The notes under the pieces are model-generated. The model was given only the letters and a program-made list of their open reading frames with translations. It was not told where the DNA came from and ran no database searches. A DNA stretch of 64,000 bases from Candidatus Hydrogenedens sp. (GTDB lineage: Bacteria > Hydrogenedentota > Hydrogenedentia > Hydrogenedentales > Hydrogenedentaceae): NCBI GenBank assembly GCA_035361075.1, contig DAOSBX010000007.1, positions 42,048-106,047 on the forward strand, written 5' to 3'. A program made the translations under genes and the position numbers. Below are positions 17,001 through 25,503 of the stretch, one piece after another (the first letter of the stretch is position 1; each line of letters opens with the position of its first letter).

Positions 17001-17878
17001 ATAACTTGGCACAATTGGCGGAAAAACGAGGGAATACTGAGGAGGCTATCGAATTATATCAAAAAGGTATGGTAAACAGCCCCGATAATTCTTATATCCC
17101 TTATGATTTGGGAGTTTTGTATGACAGAATGGGAAGAATGAAAGAGGCTGAAGAAATGTATAATAAGGCCCTTGAAATAGACGATAAAAATCCATTGGCA
17201 TATAATAATTTAGGATATCATGCTTTTTTGGCAGGTGATATGGATAAAGCAATAGAGTTTTATCAAAAGTCGTTATCTATAAAACCCGACTTGATAAATG
17301 CACTCTATAATATTGCGGAGGCTTTTTATGCAAAAGGTGAATTGGAAAAGGTAATTTCATATTTTGAAAAAGCATTGGAAAAACAACCTAAAGACCATAA
17401 TCTTCATAACGCATTAGGATTTTATGCACTTCAAGTCAATATGTATGATTTGGCAGAAAAACATCTAAAAGAGGCAATAAATTTGCAATATAAATTTCCA
17501 CTTGCTTGGAGAAATTTAGGCAATCTATATAAAATCCAAAAACGATATGATGAGGCAGAGAAAGCGTATAAAACAGCCATTGAAATTTATCCCAGTGACG
17601 GGGAAGGGTGGGCTGATTATGCTTTATTTAAAAAGGAAGCAGGACATTTTGAAGAAGCATTATCTCTGTTTCAAGAAGCATTGAGACGATATAAAGATAA
17701 AGAGAATATATCTAACGAGAGTATCGTGAAAGCCCTACTTGAAATCGCTGATGTGTATTTAATGCTAAACCAGAAAGAAAAAGCTAATGAGATTCTTGAG
17801 GAAGTACTAAAAATACAACCTGATAATGAAGATGTTAAAAGAATGCTAACAAAGATAGATAAAGTAGAAAAGCATTAA
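14096..17878 (+). CDS. GT39-like membrane glycosyltransferase fused to a long TPR array
   Basis: 1260-residue fusion. Residues 1 to about 490 are a multi-helix GT-C domain with an acidic first-loop segment (QQDPEVQDYFARAI) and EGEVNDPALFVFF. Such enzymes use polyprenyl-phosphate sugars on the outer face of the membrane. From about 500 to the end there are some twenty TPR units. The two minus-strand paralogues at 34448 and 37081 share the same N-terminal motifs (DVQDYQARAMLSGDW, TTPYYRPPGYPYF). The order of domains is that of TMTC-type O-mannosyltransferases, so protein glycosylation is a reasonable inference. Start ATG at 14096; the ribosome-binding site is weak. Confidence 0.88.
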   Translation: MTKVFNVRFVLFCILLLAVFLRVWYLYEIYRYAPDYSALQQDPEVQDYFARAILTGDWSVPEGVTDPEMRTTPFFRPPGHGYFLSFLYRFISDSYMTPRIINAIAGILTVLLSYYLGKAIFNEWVGVIFSFLVATYGVFVYWEGEVNDPALFVFFVVLIFYILYRWSIYKKWYWCILLGLVIGAYATMRPNILSFGPFIALWMVWITLKERKYFAFVPSWIALFIFTFIPIIPITLRNYVASGEWVLISTYFGENLFIGNNPEADGTTPWNQYLQKLEGTGNWTARDYVNVVKGLGKELGIKNLKHADASKIFTQMAIEYIKNHPKETAIQVLKKAILLWCPIEITCNKVVYYEIKHYPPLKYLPTFPWAGGLFITGTMLLIFNIKSGFKKKKLSQLFVYSDGTYSVELLLIIYLFIATYLGSFLMFFVNGRARVPVIPLFLLIGANVIYFLWLCLKNKNYLVLTRWLSVLFISFIFISVKWVPFEPDLARWHYQRADSYLRRGEIEKALEEAQTLIYMPRSLPYMHHRLGKDLYKAGYFKEAKEQFEKGIRLDPSYQDMFYYLGKTYLALKDDDKAEKYFRKSLELNPDDARSHNEIGEILERQGNWKEALAHYEKALKIVPDFTYVLDKYGRILSSQGRSEEALAFYKKALETDPSYQDVYYLIGRELRNLGRLEEARNTLVKAIELNPKDARALCELGNILADDGEWDTAGDYYQQAISAKPDFAYAYERLGRILFAKDNLNEAENSFKKAIELNPEYQDSIYLLGCVVKKQERLNEAETYFRKAVELNVRDARAWNELGEIMEIKKDYEQAVYCYEKALEAYPQFSYVIAKMGAIYANQGEYEKSLEKLKLALNVNPDFQNVCYMIGQVLSRMGNKEEAITYLEKAIKMNPNDARAHRELAILIQDDDPEKAIEHFKKALEIVPDFTLVLNNWGSLLVKLNKWDEAEKKFYEALKIRPNDELAYYNLAQLAEKRGNTEEAIELYQKGMVNSPDNSYIPYDLGVLYDRMGRMKEAEEMYNKALEIDDKNPLAYNNLGYHAFLAGDMDKAIEFYQKSLSIKPDLINALYNIAEAFYAKGELEKVISYFEKALEKQPKDHNLHNALGFYALQVNMYDLAEKHLKEAINLQYKFPLAWRNLGNLYKIQKRYDEAEKAYKTAIEIYPSDGEGWADYALFKKEAGHFEEALSLFQEALRRYKDKENISNESIVKALLEIADVYLMLNQKEKANEILEEVLKIQPDNEDVKRMLTKIDKVEKH
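15764..16984 (+). repeat. 306-bp superrepeat (three TPRs per unit, four units)
   Basis: Within the TPR array the same three-TPR cassette recurs four times. The helix-start markers Tyr/Phe-Gln-Asp/Asn begin at 15764, 16070, 16376 and 16682; Asp-Ala-Arg begins at 15866, 16172, 16478 and 16784; Phe-x-Tyr-type begins at 15968, 16274, 16580 and (one codon early) 16883. The spacing is exactly 306 bp for all but the last, that is 102 residues or 3 x 34. This indicates tandem duplication of a whole cassette rather than of single TPRs. Confidence 0.9.
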
Positions 17879-17885
17879 CTTTGAT

Positions 17886-19076
17886 TTAGGAAACAAGGCT
17901 ATTCAAACAAGTACATATATACTCTACTGTTTCTTCTGATATGCCATCATAAAAAGGTAAGGCTAATAGATAAGGGTAAACACTGTTTGCATTGGGGCAG
18001 GATGAACTATCTATTAAAGGAGCCACGTTATCAATGACTTCTTCTTCAAAGGCAGTATCAATACCACGGAATAAAAGGGAACGGCATGCTTTACGTGCAT
18101 TTATAGGGAGGATAATAGTAAACATGTAATAGGAAGGGGTATTGTCACTATCTACATAAGGAATGTGTATTTTATCAGAAAGTAATTTCCGATATAATTG
18201 TGCAGTTTCATTCCGATGTTCAATCCTTGATATGAGAGAGGGCAATTTTTCTATTCCAATAGCGGATTGTAATGGGTTATAAATTATATTTTCAGGTGGA
18301 ACACTCTGAAACTTGCGGTATATAAATTCTATGATTTTGAAGAAGAATCGTTGAGTTCTAAAAAATAGAATAAGGTACATCAATTTTGAGTTATACAAAG
18401 TTTGTTCAAATTGGATAGATTTTGCTTTTTTCTTAATTTCTTTTAAGTCTTGCTTTAATTGTAGGTTATAATTTCTTATGTAGTTTATTAATGTCTCGTC
18501 TTGACTGACAACCATCCCGCCACCATATGTGTTAATTGGCTTTGAAATATCAAAACTAAAAAAACCGGCATATCCGAATGTTCCTACAAATTTATCCTTC
18601 ACTTTGGCACCACATGCATGGGCACAATCTTCAATAACGGGGATATTGTGATAGTCCGCTATCTCACATATCTCTTTTATGAGACACGGATTTCCAAAGG
18701 TATGCAAAGCGATAATTGCTTTTGTTCTTTTTGTAATTTGTTTAGAAACAGTTTCAGGTGTAATATTAAGTGTTTTAGGGTCTATATCTGCACAAACAGG
18801 TTTTGCTCCTAATGATTCAATTATGTTAACCAGTGCTTTTAATGTAAGGGCAGGAATAATGATTTCGTCCCCATTTTGTATTTTAAGATGTTGTAATATA
18901 AGTTTTAATCCAACCCGTCCCGACGATACAGAAACGCCATTTTTTGAGCCAAGTAAATTAGCAAAATCCTCTTCCCACTTAGCAATAAGAAGTTCATTAG
19001 TTAATAATGCTTCTGGCGGATTTAGCACTTGCTTGTATTCAGCAGGTAAAATATATACCCATCGACGTGGTATCAT
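17886..19076 (-). CDS. DegT/DnrJ/EryC1/StrS family sugar aminotransferase
   Basis: PLP-dependent aminotransferase that would install an amino group on a nucleotide-activated keto sugar, 396 residues. Visible are the N-terminal phosphate-binding SSGRVGLKL (the family's usual SSGTxAL), Asp150 in VIEDCAHACGA contacting the pyridine nitrogen, and the Schiff-base Lys179 in FFSFDISKPINTYGGG. AAGGA precedes the start. It is divergent from the plus-strand glycan operon by only 30 bp and convergent with the GT39-TPR gene by 7 bp, so it belongs to this glycoconjugate locus. The amino sugar it makes is a plausible substrate for the downstream amidotransferase system. Confidence 0.9.
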   Translation of the reverse strand: MIPRRWVYILPAEYKQVLNPPEALLTNELLIAKWEEDFANLLGSKNGVSVSSGRVGLKLILQHLKIQNGDEIIIPALTLKALVNIIESLGAKPVCADIDPKTLNITPETVSKQITKRTKAIIALHTFGNPCLIKEICEIADYHNIPVIEDCAHACGAKVKDKFVGTFGYAGFFSFDISKPINTYGGGMVVSQDETLINYIRNYNLQLKQDLKEIKKKAKSIQFEQTLYNSKLMYLILFFRTQRFFFKIIEFIYRKFQSVPPENIIYNPLQSAIGIEKLPSLISRIEHRNETAQLYRKLLSDKIHIPYVDSDNTPSYYMFTIILPINARKACRSLLFRGIDTAFEEEVIDNVAPLIDSSSCPNANSVYPYLLALPFYDGISEETVEYICTCLNSLVS

Positions 19077-19106
19077 TAAACATCCTTAATAAATAAAGTA
19101 ATTTCA

Positions 19107-20054
19107 ATGATTCATTTTAGTAAAAATAAGATACAGAATGCAGTTCACCTTTCAGGTTTTATTATTTTAGCAATTCTTACTATTGTTGGTGTATATCAAC
19201 TTAAATCAGAGAATTTGCTGGAGATAAAGAATATTATAACAAGTAGATGGGGACTTTTTTTAGGGGCTTGTGGATTAAGACTTGCAGATTGGATTTTAGA
19301 TTTTATGTTATGGCGTTCTGTCGTAGTCCGTGCGAGGGCGAAGTCTCCATTTGTAGAAAACCTATGGATTTATTTATCACAAGGGGCTGGAATCGTTTTG
19401 CCAGCTCAGTTAGGAAGAGTTTTGCGAGCATATGTATTGTCGAAGGCAACAAAACAACCGATAACAAAAACAGTGTCCATCGAGTTTTTTTATTTGCTTT
19501 GTGTATGTGAAGGTGCCATAGTAGTTATTTTGATTTCATTAGGGTTTTATTCAGGCTTTTTCATGATTCCTCTCGGGTTATGCTTTGTGTCTTTATTTTT
19601 GTTTCCGGTAGTATTGAAAATATCGAACTATTTGTTAAAAAAATGGAATATTTTTATTCCAGAAGAATTGTTCGATTTTCATTATGTAATTATATTAAGT
19701 GTTCTTTGTTCTATTGGCTGGGCAATAAATGGAATTATGTTTTATTTACTATTAGGTGGTAGTGAATCAGGGTTATATTTGTCTCAGGTTCAGATTATTA
19801 TTTTGGGAAATATATTATTGGCAATTTGTAGCGGTATCCCTGGAGGTATAGGTATTATAGAGACGACGTTAAGCATTTCGCTTCACTGGATAAATATTCA
19901 ATTGCCAGAAATAATTGTTTCTATTGGTTTGTTTCGTATAATTACATTTTGGATATGGATTCCTTTTGGTTGGTTAGCCCTGTTTAAATTGAAATTACAT
20001 AAACTTGCAATGTTGGTGAACGATTCAAATGGTTCTTTTATTGAAAAATCTTAG
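19107..20054 (+). CDS. Integral membrane protein of the LPG-synthase TM / YbhN-like family
   Basis: 315-residue polytopic membrane protein with about seven or eight helices. The motif PAQLGRVLRAYVLSKAT and the later ILLAICSGIPGGIGIIETTL match the lysylphosphatidylglycerol-synthase membrane region (flippase-like) family. It has no cytosolic aminoacyl-transfer domain, so a lipid or lipid-linked-sugar translocation role is more likely than lysyl-PG synthesis. It is the first gene of the plus-strand operon, and its end overlaps the radical SAM gene by 26 bp, indicating translational coupling. Confidence 0.75.
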   Translation: MIHFSKNKIQNAVHLSGFIILAILTIVGVYQLKSENLLEIKNIITSRWGLFLGACGLRLADWILDFMLWRSVVVRARAKSPFVENLWIYLSQGAGIVLPAQLGRVLRAYVLSKATKQPITKTVSIEFFYLLCVCEGAIVVILISLGFYSGFFMIPLGLCFVSLFLFPVVLKISNYLLKKWNIFIPEELFDFHYVIILSVLCSIGWAINGIMFYLLLGGSESGLYLSQVQIIILGNILLAICSGIPGGIGIIETTLSISLHWINIQLPEIIVSIGLFRIITFWIWIPFGWLALFKLKLHKLAMLVNDSNGSFIEKS

Positions 20055-21042
20055 TCGAATACATGCGATTATCTACTCTTGGGTAAAACTTAAGATATTT
20101 AAAGTTAATGCACCTCTATTTGCAGAATGGAATCTTACTTTTCGGTGTCCGTATCAATGTTTATATTGTGGTGCAAATGAATTGAAAATCAAAGAATTGG
20201 AAACAAATGAAATACTTGAAAGGCTATCTATTTTATATAAGACGGGTATTAGATGGATTACTTTTGGAGGTGGTGAGCCACTTGTTAAAAAGGACATTAT
20301 GAAAATATTAGGATATGCCAAATCTTTGGGGTTTAGTGTTTATTTGAGTTCTACAGGTTCAGGAATAGAAAAGTATGATGGAATAGAACATGTCGTAGAC
20401 CACATAAATCTTAGTTTTGATGGTCCAGCAGATGTACATGATGCAATTCGCGGTAAAGGCACATATGAGCGTCTTTTTCATGTTGTTAATTTCTGCAAAA
20501 GTAAAAATATCTCTATGTCCTTTTTATGTGTGATTTCAAAAATAAATATTGGGGCTATAGATTTTGTTTTAGAAAGAGCAAAGGAAATGAATGTTAAAGT
20601 AATGTTTCAGCCTGCAACTCTTCACCTTGATTCTTCGTTAAACATTAATCCGATTGCTCCAAAAAGAGAAGATTATACTCAGGTTATAAAAAAAGTAATT
20701 GACGCAAAGCGGAAAGGTTATCCTGTTCGGAACTCTTATGCAGGCTTAAAGTATTTAAGTTATTGGCCTGAACCACATAACATTTGGTGCCCTGCGGGAA
20801 GGCTTACATTTACTATTGAGCCCGATGGTTCATTGCTTTCATGTCATTTGTATGAGACAAGGAGATTGTATGGAAAAGAAAGCAATAATTTGAGTAAAAA
20901 TAATGACCACTCTTTTGATAAATTATTAAAGAATTTAAAAGTTCCTCAAGGATGTGCCACATGCTGGTGTGCACCAATTGTAGAACTTGCTTTAATATGG
21001 CAACTAAATCCATCTGCTATCTGGAATGCATTATGGATGTAA
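20029..21042 (+). CDS. Radical SAM protein with C-terminal Cys-rich (SPASM-like) region
   Basis: 337-residue radical S-adenosylmethionine enzyme. The 4Fe-4S motif is Cys40, Cys44, Cys47 (FRCPYQCLYCGANE), followed by the SAM-binding GGGEP. The C-terminal part has further cysteines (WCPAGR, LLSCHLY, GCATCWCAP) in the arrangement of a SPASM/twitch auxiliary-cluster domain. Enzymes of this layout modify peptides, sugars or lipids; the substrate cannot be decided here. The start overlaps the membrane-protein gene and the carbamoyltransferase follows 41 bp later, so it is probably a tailoring enzyme in this operon. Confidence 0.85.
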   Translation: MVLLLKNLSRIHAIIYSWVKLKIFKVNAPLFAEWNLTFRCPYQCLYCGANELKIKELETNEILERLSILYKTGIRWITFGGGEPLVKKDIMKILGYAKSLGFSVYLSSTGSGIEKYDGIEHVVDHINLSFDGPADVHDAIRGKGTYERLFHVVNFCKSKNISMSFLCVISKINIGAIDFVLERAKEMNVKVMFQPATLHLDSSLNINPIAPKREDYTQVIKKVIDAKRKGYPVRNSYAGLKYLSYWPEPHNIWCPAGRLTFTIEPDGSLLSCHLYETRRLYGKESNNLSKNNDHSFDKLLKNLKVPQGCATCWCAPIVELALIWQLNPSAIWNALWM

Positions 21043-21083
21043 ATTTACTTTGTTATGATAGTGATGTTAAAGGTTATAAGTAA

Positions 21084-22838
21084 ATGCTTATTTTAGGTAT
21101 TAGTGAAGATTTCTTTGATTCTGGAGTTACTATTTGTGATGATGACCATATTTTATTTATGTCAAATGAAGAGCGATATACACGGAGGAAAAATGAAGGT
21201 GGATTTCCGTATCAATCTCTGCAGTCAGCGTTAAAACAGACAGGAATTTCAATTAAAGAGATAGAATCAGTTTGCGTTTCAGGATTTGTAACTCCGTTCC
21301 CATTATTTAGAATATTTCCAAACTTACAAAAGAAAGCATTCGATGCACGAAGGGAAAAAAAACATAGTGAGGGTAGCGTAAGTTTATGGAATAATATTAC
21401 AGAATGGGCTGTGTCCTATAATCCAATAAGCTACATAAATCCTACTGATGCGATGAAACGGAAACTCGCCTTTATTCTTAAGAAAATTATCCAAAAAAGA
21501 TTGCCAGACTTATCTAAAGAAATAGATATTCATTTTATAGAACATCATGAAGCCCATGCATGGGGAAGTTATTTCTGTTCTGGATTTGATAAGGCACTTA
21601 TCGTAACTGCAGATGGAATGGGAGACGGTTTATCTTTGACCGTTTCTAAAGGAGAAGGGAATACAATCACAAGATTATGGAAATCCTCTGCTAAAAGTTC
21701 GTTTGGTTTGTTTTTCGAAAATTTAACAGAGGTATTAGGTTTTGTCCCATGTAGAGATGAGGGAAAATTAACAGGGCTCTCTGCTCACGGGGATGCAAAT
21801 AGGATTCAACATGACAACCCATTTTCATGGAATCAAGATATCCTTTTATATAAAGGTCCTTATGGTAAAAAATTGAGAGTATGGCTTTTGCAATTATTAG
21901 AAAAATATTCACGGGAAGACCTATGTGCATGGTCACAAAATATTTTAGAACAAACGGTTTGCTCCTTAGTGAAATATTGGATAAAAAGAACAGGACTAAA
22001 TAAGGTGACTGTTGCAGGTGGTGTCTTTGCAAATGTATTGTTAAACCAGAAAATACATGAATTACAGGAAGTTGAGGAATTATTTGTATATCCAAATATG
22101 GGTGATGGAGGGTTAAGTTTAGGAGCAATAAGTTCACAATTTCGTTTTTATCCAAAATCGCTTCCACATGCATTTTGGGGTGATGCGTATGGCAAAGAAG
22201 AAACAAAAAAGGCGATAGACCAATATAAACTGCCGTTTAAGGAACTTGAAAGCCACCAAATAAATAGTATTATTGCGAAGTGTCTTTACAATAAAAGGAT
22301 TATTGCCCGATTTGATGATAAAATGGAATGGGGACCCCGTGCATTAGGGAATAGGTCTATCTTGTGCGATTCAACTATGCGAGATATAACTGAAAAGTTA
22401 AATATTATGTTGAAGAGAAGTGACTTTATGCCCTTTGCCCCCGCTCTTTTAGATGAGGATGCGGGGCATTTTTTGATAGGATATGAGAAGGCAAGGCATG
22501 CAGGTGAATTCATGACTTGCTGTTTTCGTAGTACACAAGAAATGAAAGAAGAACATGGGGCAGTTGTTCATATTGATGGAACGACACGAGCCCAACTTGT
22601 AAAGAAGGAAAATAATCCAACATTTTATGAGATATTAAAGCATTATAAAAAGTTGTCAGGGACAAGTGTCGTTTTAAATACAAGTTTCAATATGCATGAA
22701 TCGCCAATTGTTCGTACACCAAATGAAGCATTGCAGACATTTATTGAGTCAGGACTGGATTATTTATTTTTAAATAATTTTATAGTAGGACGAAATCAAG
22801 ACTTTTGGAATGAATTTGATGGAAACTGTAACCAATAA
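21084..22838 (+). CDS. NodU/TobZ family carbamoyltransferase
   Basis: O-carbamoyltransferase of the NodU/CmcH/TobZ type, 584 residues, a normal length. It uses carbamoyl phosphate and ATP to carbamoylate a sugar or other hydroxyl. The N-terminal Kae1-like domain has the iron/nucleotide signature HHEAHAWGSYF (about 153-163) followed by TADGMGDG, and the C-terminal YrdC-like part has EWGPRALGNRS (about 416-426). It sits between a radical SAM gene and hisH (29-bp overlap) and thus appears to carbamoylate the glycan built by this operon. DUF5989, often its neighbour in other genomes, is present upstream at 13871. Confidence 0.92.
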   Translation: MLILGISEDFFDSGVTICDDDHILFMSNEERYTRRKNEGGFPYQSLQSALKQTGISIKEIESVCVSGFVTPFPLFRIFPNLQKKAFDARREKKHSEGSVSLWNNITEWAVSYNPISYINPTDAMKRKLAFILKKIIQKRLPDLSKEIDIHFIEHHEAHAWGSYFCSGFDKALIVTADGMGDGLSLTVSKGEGNTITRLWKSSAKSSFGLFFENLTEVLGFVPCRDEGKLTGLSAHGDANRIQHDNPFSWNQDILLYKGPYGKKLRVWLLQLLEKYSREDLCAWSQNILEQTVCSLVKYWIKRTGLNKVTVAGGVFANVLLNQKIHELQEVEELFVYPNMGDGGLSLGAISSQFRFYPKSLPHAFWGDAYGKEETKKAIDQYKLPFKELESHQINSIIAKCLYNKRIIARFDDKMEWGPRALGNRSILCDSTMRDITEKLNIMLKRSDFMPFAPALLDEDAGHFLIGYEKARHAGEFMTCCFRSTQEMKEEHGAVVHIDGTTRAQLVKKENNPTFYEILKHYKKLSGTSVVLNTSFNMHESPIVRTPNEALQTFIESGLDYLFLNNFIVGRNQDFWNEFDGNCNQ

Positions 22839-23484
22839 AAATAAAGGATTAAAAATAGCAATTATTGATTACTCGGCTGGAAATATTCATTCCGTTTATC
22901 GTGCTTTTTATAAGGCAGGTGTCTCAATTGAAGTTATAAATAGAGAAACCGACTTAGATTCGTTTGATGCCATTGTTTTGCCTGGGGTCGGTGCTTGTGG
23001 AAGTGCTATGGATTTTTTAACAAAATCTGGCTTAACAAAAAAATTAAATCACTATGTTTTAGAATTAAAGAAACCTATTTTGGGTATTTGTTTAGGATTC
23101 CAAATTATGGCAGAATTTAGTGAAGAAGGTAAGGCAAAAGGACTGGGGTGGATACCTGTAAATGTATATCATATAAGAAGTGTTGTAAAAGACTTTGTTC
23201 GAGTGCCTCATATCGGTTGGAACGATGTGAAAACAAATAAAGAAGAATTATCCTTATTATCAGGAATGATAGAAAAACCAAATTTTTACTTTGCACATTC
23301 TTATTTTGTCCCGTTAAAGGAAATTGAGGGTAAACTCGGGATAACCGAATATGGGATTCCTTTCATTTCTTTATATGAGAATAGGAACATTTATGCGACC
23401 CAATTTCATCCTGAAAAAAGTTATATTGGTGGGACAATGTTAATACAAAATTTTCTTAACGAGGTGTTGAATGCTAAAAGTTAG
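22810..23484 (+). CDS. HisH-type glutamine amidotransferase (sugar-modification paralogue)
   Basis: Glutaminase subunit that releases ammonia for its HisF-like partner, 224 residues. Class I amidotransferase triad: Cys94 in LGICLGFQIM, His200 and Glu202 in TQFHPEKS. GVGACGSAM forms the oxyanion region. No other histidine gene is nearby; instead HisF-like and WbpG/PseA-like genes follow directly, so it most likely belongs to an acetamido-to-acetamidino sugar pathway rather than histidine synthesis. The first in-frame ATG (22810) lies inside the carbamoyltransferase; a second at 22819 is also possible, as the conserved domain begins only at residue 15. Confidence 0.9.
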   Translation: MNLMETVTNKNKGLKIAIIDYSAGNIHSVYRAFYKAGVSIEVINRETDLDSFDAIVLPGVGACGSAMDFLTKSGLTKKLNHYVLELKKPILGICLGFQIMAEFSEEGKAKGLGWIPVNVYHIRSVVKDFVRVPHIGWNDVKTNKEELSLLSGMIEKPNFYFAHSYFVPLKEIEGKLGITEYGIPFISLYENRNIYATQFHPEKSYIGGTMLIQNFLNEVLNAKS

Positions 23485-24289
23485 AGTAATACCTGTTCTT
23501 TTATTACGTCATTGGGGTTTGGAAAAGACGATTCGATTTTCAAACCCTAAATATGTAGGTTGTCCAATTAATGCAGCTCGTGTATTTAACCAGCATAATG
23601 TAGATGAGCTAATATTACTTGATATAGTTGCGACACTTGAAAATCGGCCTCCTGAAATAGAAGTGGTGAAGCAAATATCAGCAGAAACCTCGATGCCTTT
23701 TACTGTTGGGGGAGGAATTAGCAGTATTAATGTCATAAGAGAATTATTGAATGCGGGGGCTGATAGAGTGGTTCTTAATACATCTGTAATTGAAGTCCCC
23801 GATTTATTACAAAAATCCGCAGAACAGTTTGGGAGGCAATGTATTGTTGCATCTATTGATGTACGTAAAGTAGATGGTGGATATGAGGTATTTACACATG
23901 GTGGGCGAAAATCTACAGGTCTAAACCCAATAGAATTGGCAAAAAGAGTAGAGGCAGAAGGAGCAGGTGAAATATTAATTACGAGTATTGATAGAGATGG
24001 AACCCTTGAAGGGTATGATTTAGACTTAATAAAAATGATTACGGATAATGTTCAAATTCCTGTAATTGCATGTGGAGGAGCAGGTTCTGTTAAAGATTTA
24101 GCGGATGCATATTACCAGTCGGGAGTTTCTGCGGTGGCATGTGGCGCATTCTTCCTTTTTTACGGTCCTCGAAGGACAGTGTTAATAACTTATCCTACAG
24201 AAGAACAACTGTTAGAATACTTTAAACCAGAACATATTCGGAAAAGAGACCCTAAAAAGCCTATTGATTTGGAATTGTCACGATTATAA
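23471..24289 (+). CDS. HisF-like synthase subunit (WbpG/PseA-associated type)
   Basis: (beta-alpha)8-barrel partner of the preceding HisH, 272 residues. It has the HisF phosphate-site motifs (FTVGGGISS, IACGGAGS) and VASIDVRKV with the second catalytic-type Asp. However, the N-terminal strand reads VIPVLLLRHWGL, where true HisF has PCLDV; the first catalytic Asp is replaced by Leu11. That substitution is typical of HisF paralogues in surface-sugar clusters, which channel ammonia to a sugar amidotransferase. It overlaps hisH by 14 bp and is followed after 16 bp by the amidotransferase. Confidence 0.88.
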   Translation: MLKVRVIPVLLLRHWGLEKTIRFSNPKYVGCPINAARVFNQHNVDELILLDIVATLENRPPEIEVVKQISAETSMPFTVGGGISSINVIRELLNAGADRVVLNTSVIEVPDLLQKSAEQFGRQCIVASIDVRKVDGGYEVFTHGGRKSTGLNPIELAKRVEAEGAGEILITSIDRDGTLEGYDLDLIKMITDNVQIPVIACGGAGSVKDLADAYYQSGVSAVACGAFFLFYGPRRTVLITYPTEEQLLEYFKPEHIRKRDPKKPIDLELSRL

Positions 24290-24305
24290 GTAAGGTCACA
24301 CAAAT

Positions 24306-25454
24306 ATGAGCCAACACGAAAATAAAGTATTATGTAAACGATGTGTCATGGATACATCTATTCCAGGAGTGCGATTAGATAAATATGGAATATGTAATTT
24401 CTGTCACATGCATGATGATTTGGATAAACGTTTTCCAGTTGGCGAAAAAGGGGCTATGATATTACAAAAAATTGCAGAGAAAATAAGAAGGGATGGAAAG
24501 GGTAAAAAATATGATTGTGTTGTTGGTGTTAGTGGAGGAAGAGATACTTCGTATTGCTTATATTATGTTAAAGAAATTATGAAATTACGACCTCTGGCGG
24601 TTCATTTTGACAATGGTTGGGACTCAGAAATTGCAAAAACGAATCTTGCTAAATTGTGCGATAAATTAGATGTAGAGTTACATACGATTATTATGGATTG
24701 GCCTGAATCTCGGGAATTGACCAATGCTACAATCCGTGCTTGTGTCCCTTATATTGACCTGACCGATGACATCGGAATTGCAAGTAGTTTATTCCGTACT
24801 GCGGAAAAAGAAAATGTTAAATATATTATTTTAAGCCATTCTTTTAGGGAAGAAGGTGTTACACCATTAAAATGGAATTATATTGATGGGAGATATACTC
24901 GTGCTATTGTAGCACGATATTGCACGATACCGTTAAAACATTTTCAAAATATAGAATTGAAAGATATGATTTATTGGATTCTCTGGAAAGGAATCCGAGT
25001 GATAAATGTTACCAATTATTATGACGATACAGGAGAGAAAGTAGAAAAATTATTAGAGGAAAAATTTGATTGGAAAGACACGGGACAACACCATTTAGAT
25101 AATGAATTATTTACTTTAGTTTATTACTATGCACGTAGAAAATTTGGTTTTGACTGGCGGGTGGTTGAACTATCAGCAAAAGTAAGAACTGGAGTTGTAT
25201 CTCGGGAAGATGCGTTAAAAGCACTATCTGAACCGCCCTTTTTTGAGGATGAGGAACGAATAGAACACTGCCTTAGGAAACAAGGTTTAACTCGGGAGGA
25301 GTTTGAAGAAATTGTAAAAGCACCAAATAAATATTTTACTGATTACCCTTCATACTATCCATTGCTCAGAAAATTTCAATGGTTTGTATGGATTTTATGT
25401 AAAATCCACGCAATACCTGCGCATACTTATGAAAAATTTTTTCATGCTATTTAG
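24306..25454 (+). CDS. N-acetyl sugar amidotransferase, WbpG/PseA-like PP-loop enzyme
   Basis: 382-residue PP-loop ATPase expected to turn a sugar N-acetyl group into an acetamidino group, using ammonia supplied by the HisH/HisF pair. Near the N-terminus is a zinc-finger-like CKRCVMDTSIPG...CNFCHMHDD, then the pyrophosphatase loop GVSGGRDTSYCLY (about residues 76-88). In Pseudomonas and Campylobacter the same three proteins act on surface-glycan sugars. The triad here is complete and consecutive. The gene ends the first part of the operon; a possible promoter lies in the 49 bp before the next gene. Confidence 0.9.
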   Translation: MSQHENKVLCKRCVMDTSIPGVRLDKYGICNFCHMHDDLDKRFPVGEKGAMILQKIAEKIRRDGKGKKYDCVVGVSGGRDTSYCLYYVKEIMKLRPLAVHFDNGWDSEIAKTNLAKLCDKLDVELHTIIMDWPESRELTNATIRACVPYIDLTDDIGIASSLFRTAEKENVKYIILSHSFREEGVTPLKWNYIDGRYTRAIVARYCTIPLKHFQNIELKDMIYWILWKGIRVINVTNYYDDTGEKVEKLLEEKFDWKDTGQHHLDNELFTLVYYYARRKFGFDWRVVELSAKVRTGVVSREDALKALSEPPFFEDEERIEHCLRKQGLTREEFEEIVKAPNKYFTDYPSYYPLLRKFQWFVWILCKIHAIPAHTYEKFFHAI

Positions 25455-25470
25455 ATACCTTTTTTATTAT

Positions 25471-25488
25471 TGTTATAATACTAACTAA
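25471..25488 (+). promoter_or_regulatory. Extended -10 promoter candidate
   Basis: TGTTATAAT at 25471-25479 is a perfect extended -10 (TGnTATAAT), 25 bp before the ATG at 25504. With the following bases it reads TATAATACTAACTAA, one mismatch from the sequence before the DUF5989 gene (13831-13845). The -35 candidate TTAGAT (25451-25456, 17-bp spacer) is poor. Confidence 0.4.
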
Positions 25489-25503
25489 ACAGGTGATACA
25501 TTG

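Noticed and set aside
15500..17878. TPR DNA periodicity as a CRISPR-like or satellite repeat
   Set aside because: The repeats stay in the reading frame and encode degenerate TPRs, with no conserved direct repeats or spacers at DNA level.
22810..24289. HisH/HisF as part of a histidine operon
   Set aside because: No other his gene is adjacent, HisF lacks the first catalytic Asp, and a sugar amidotransferase follows directly.
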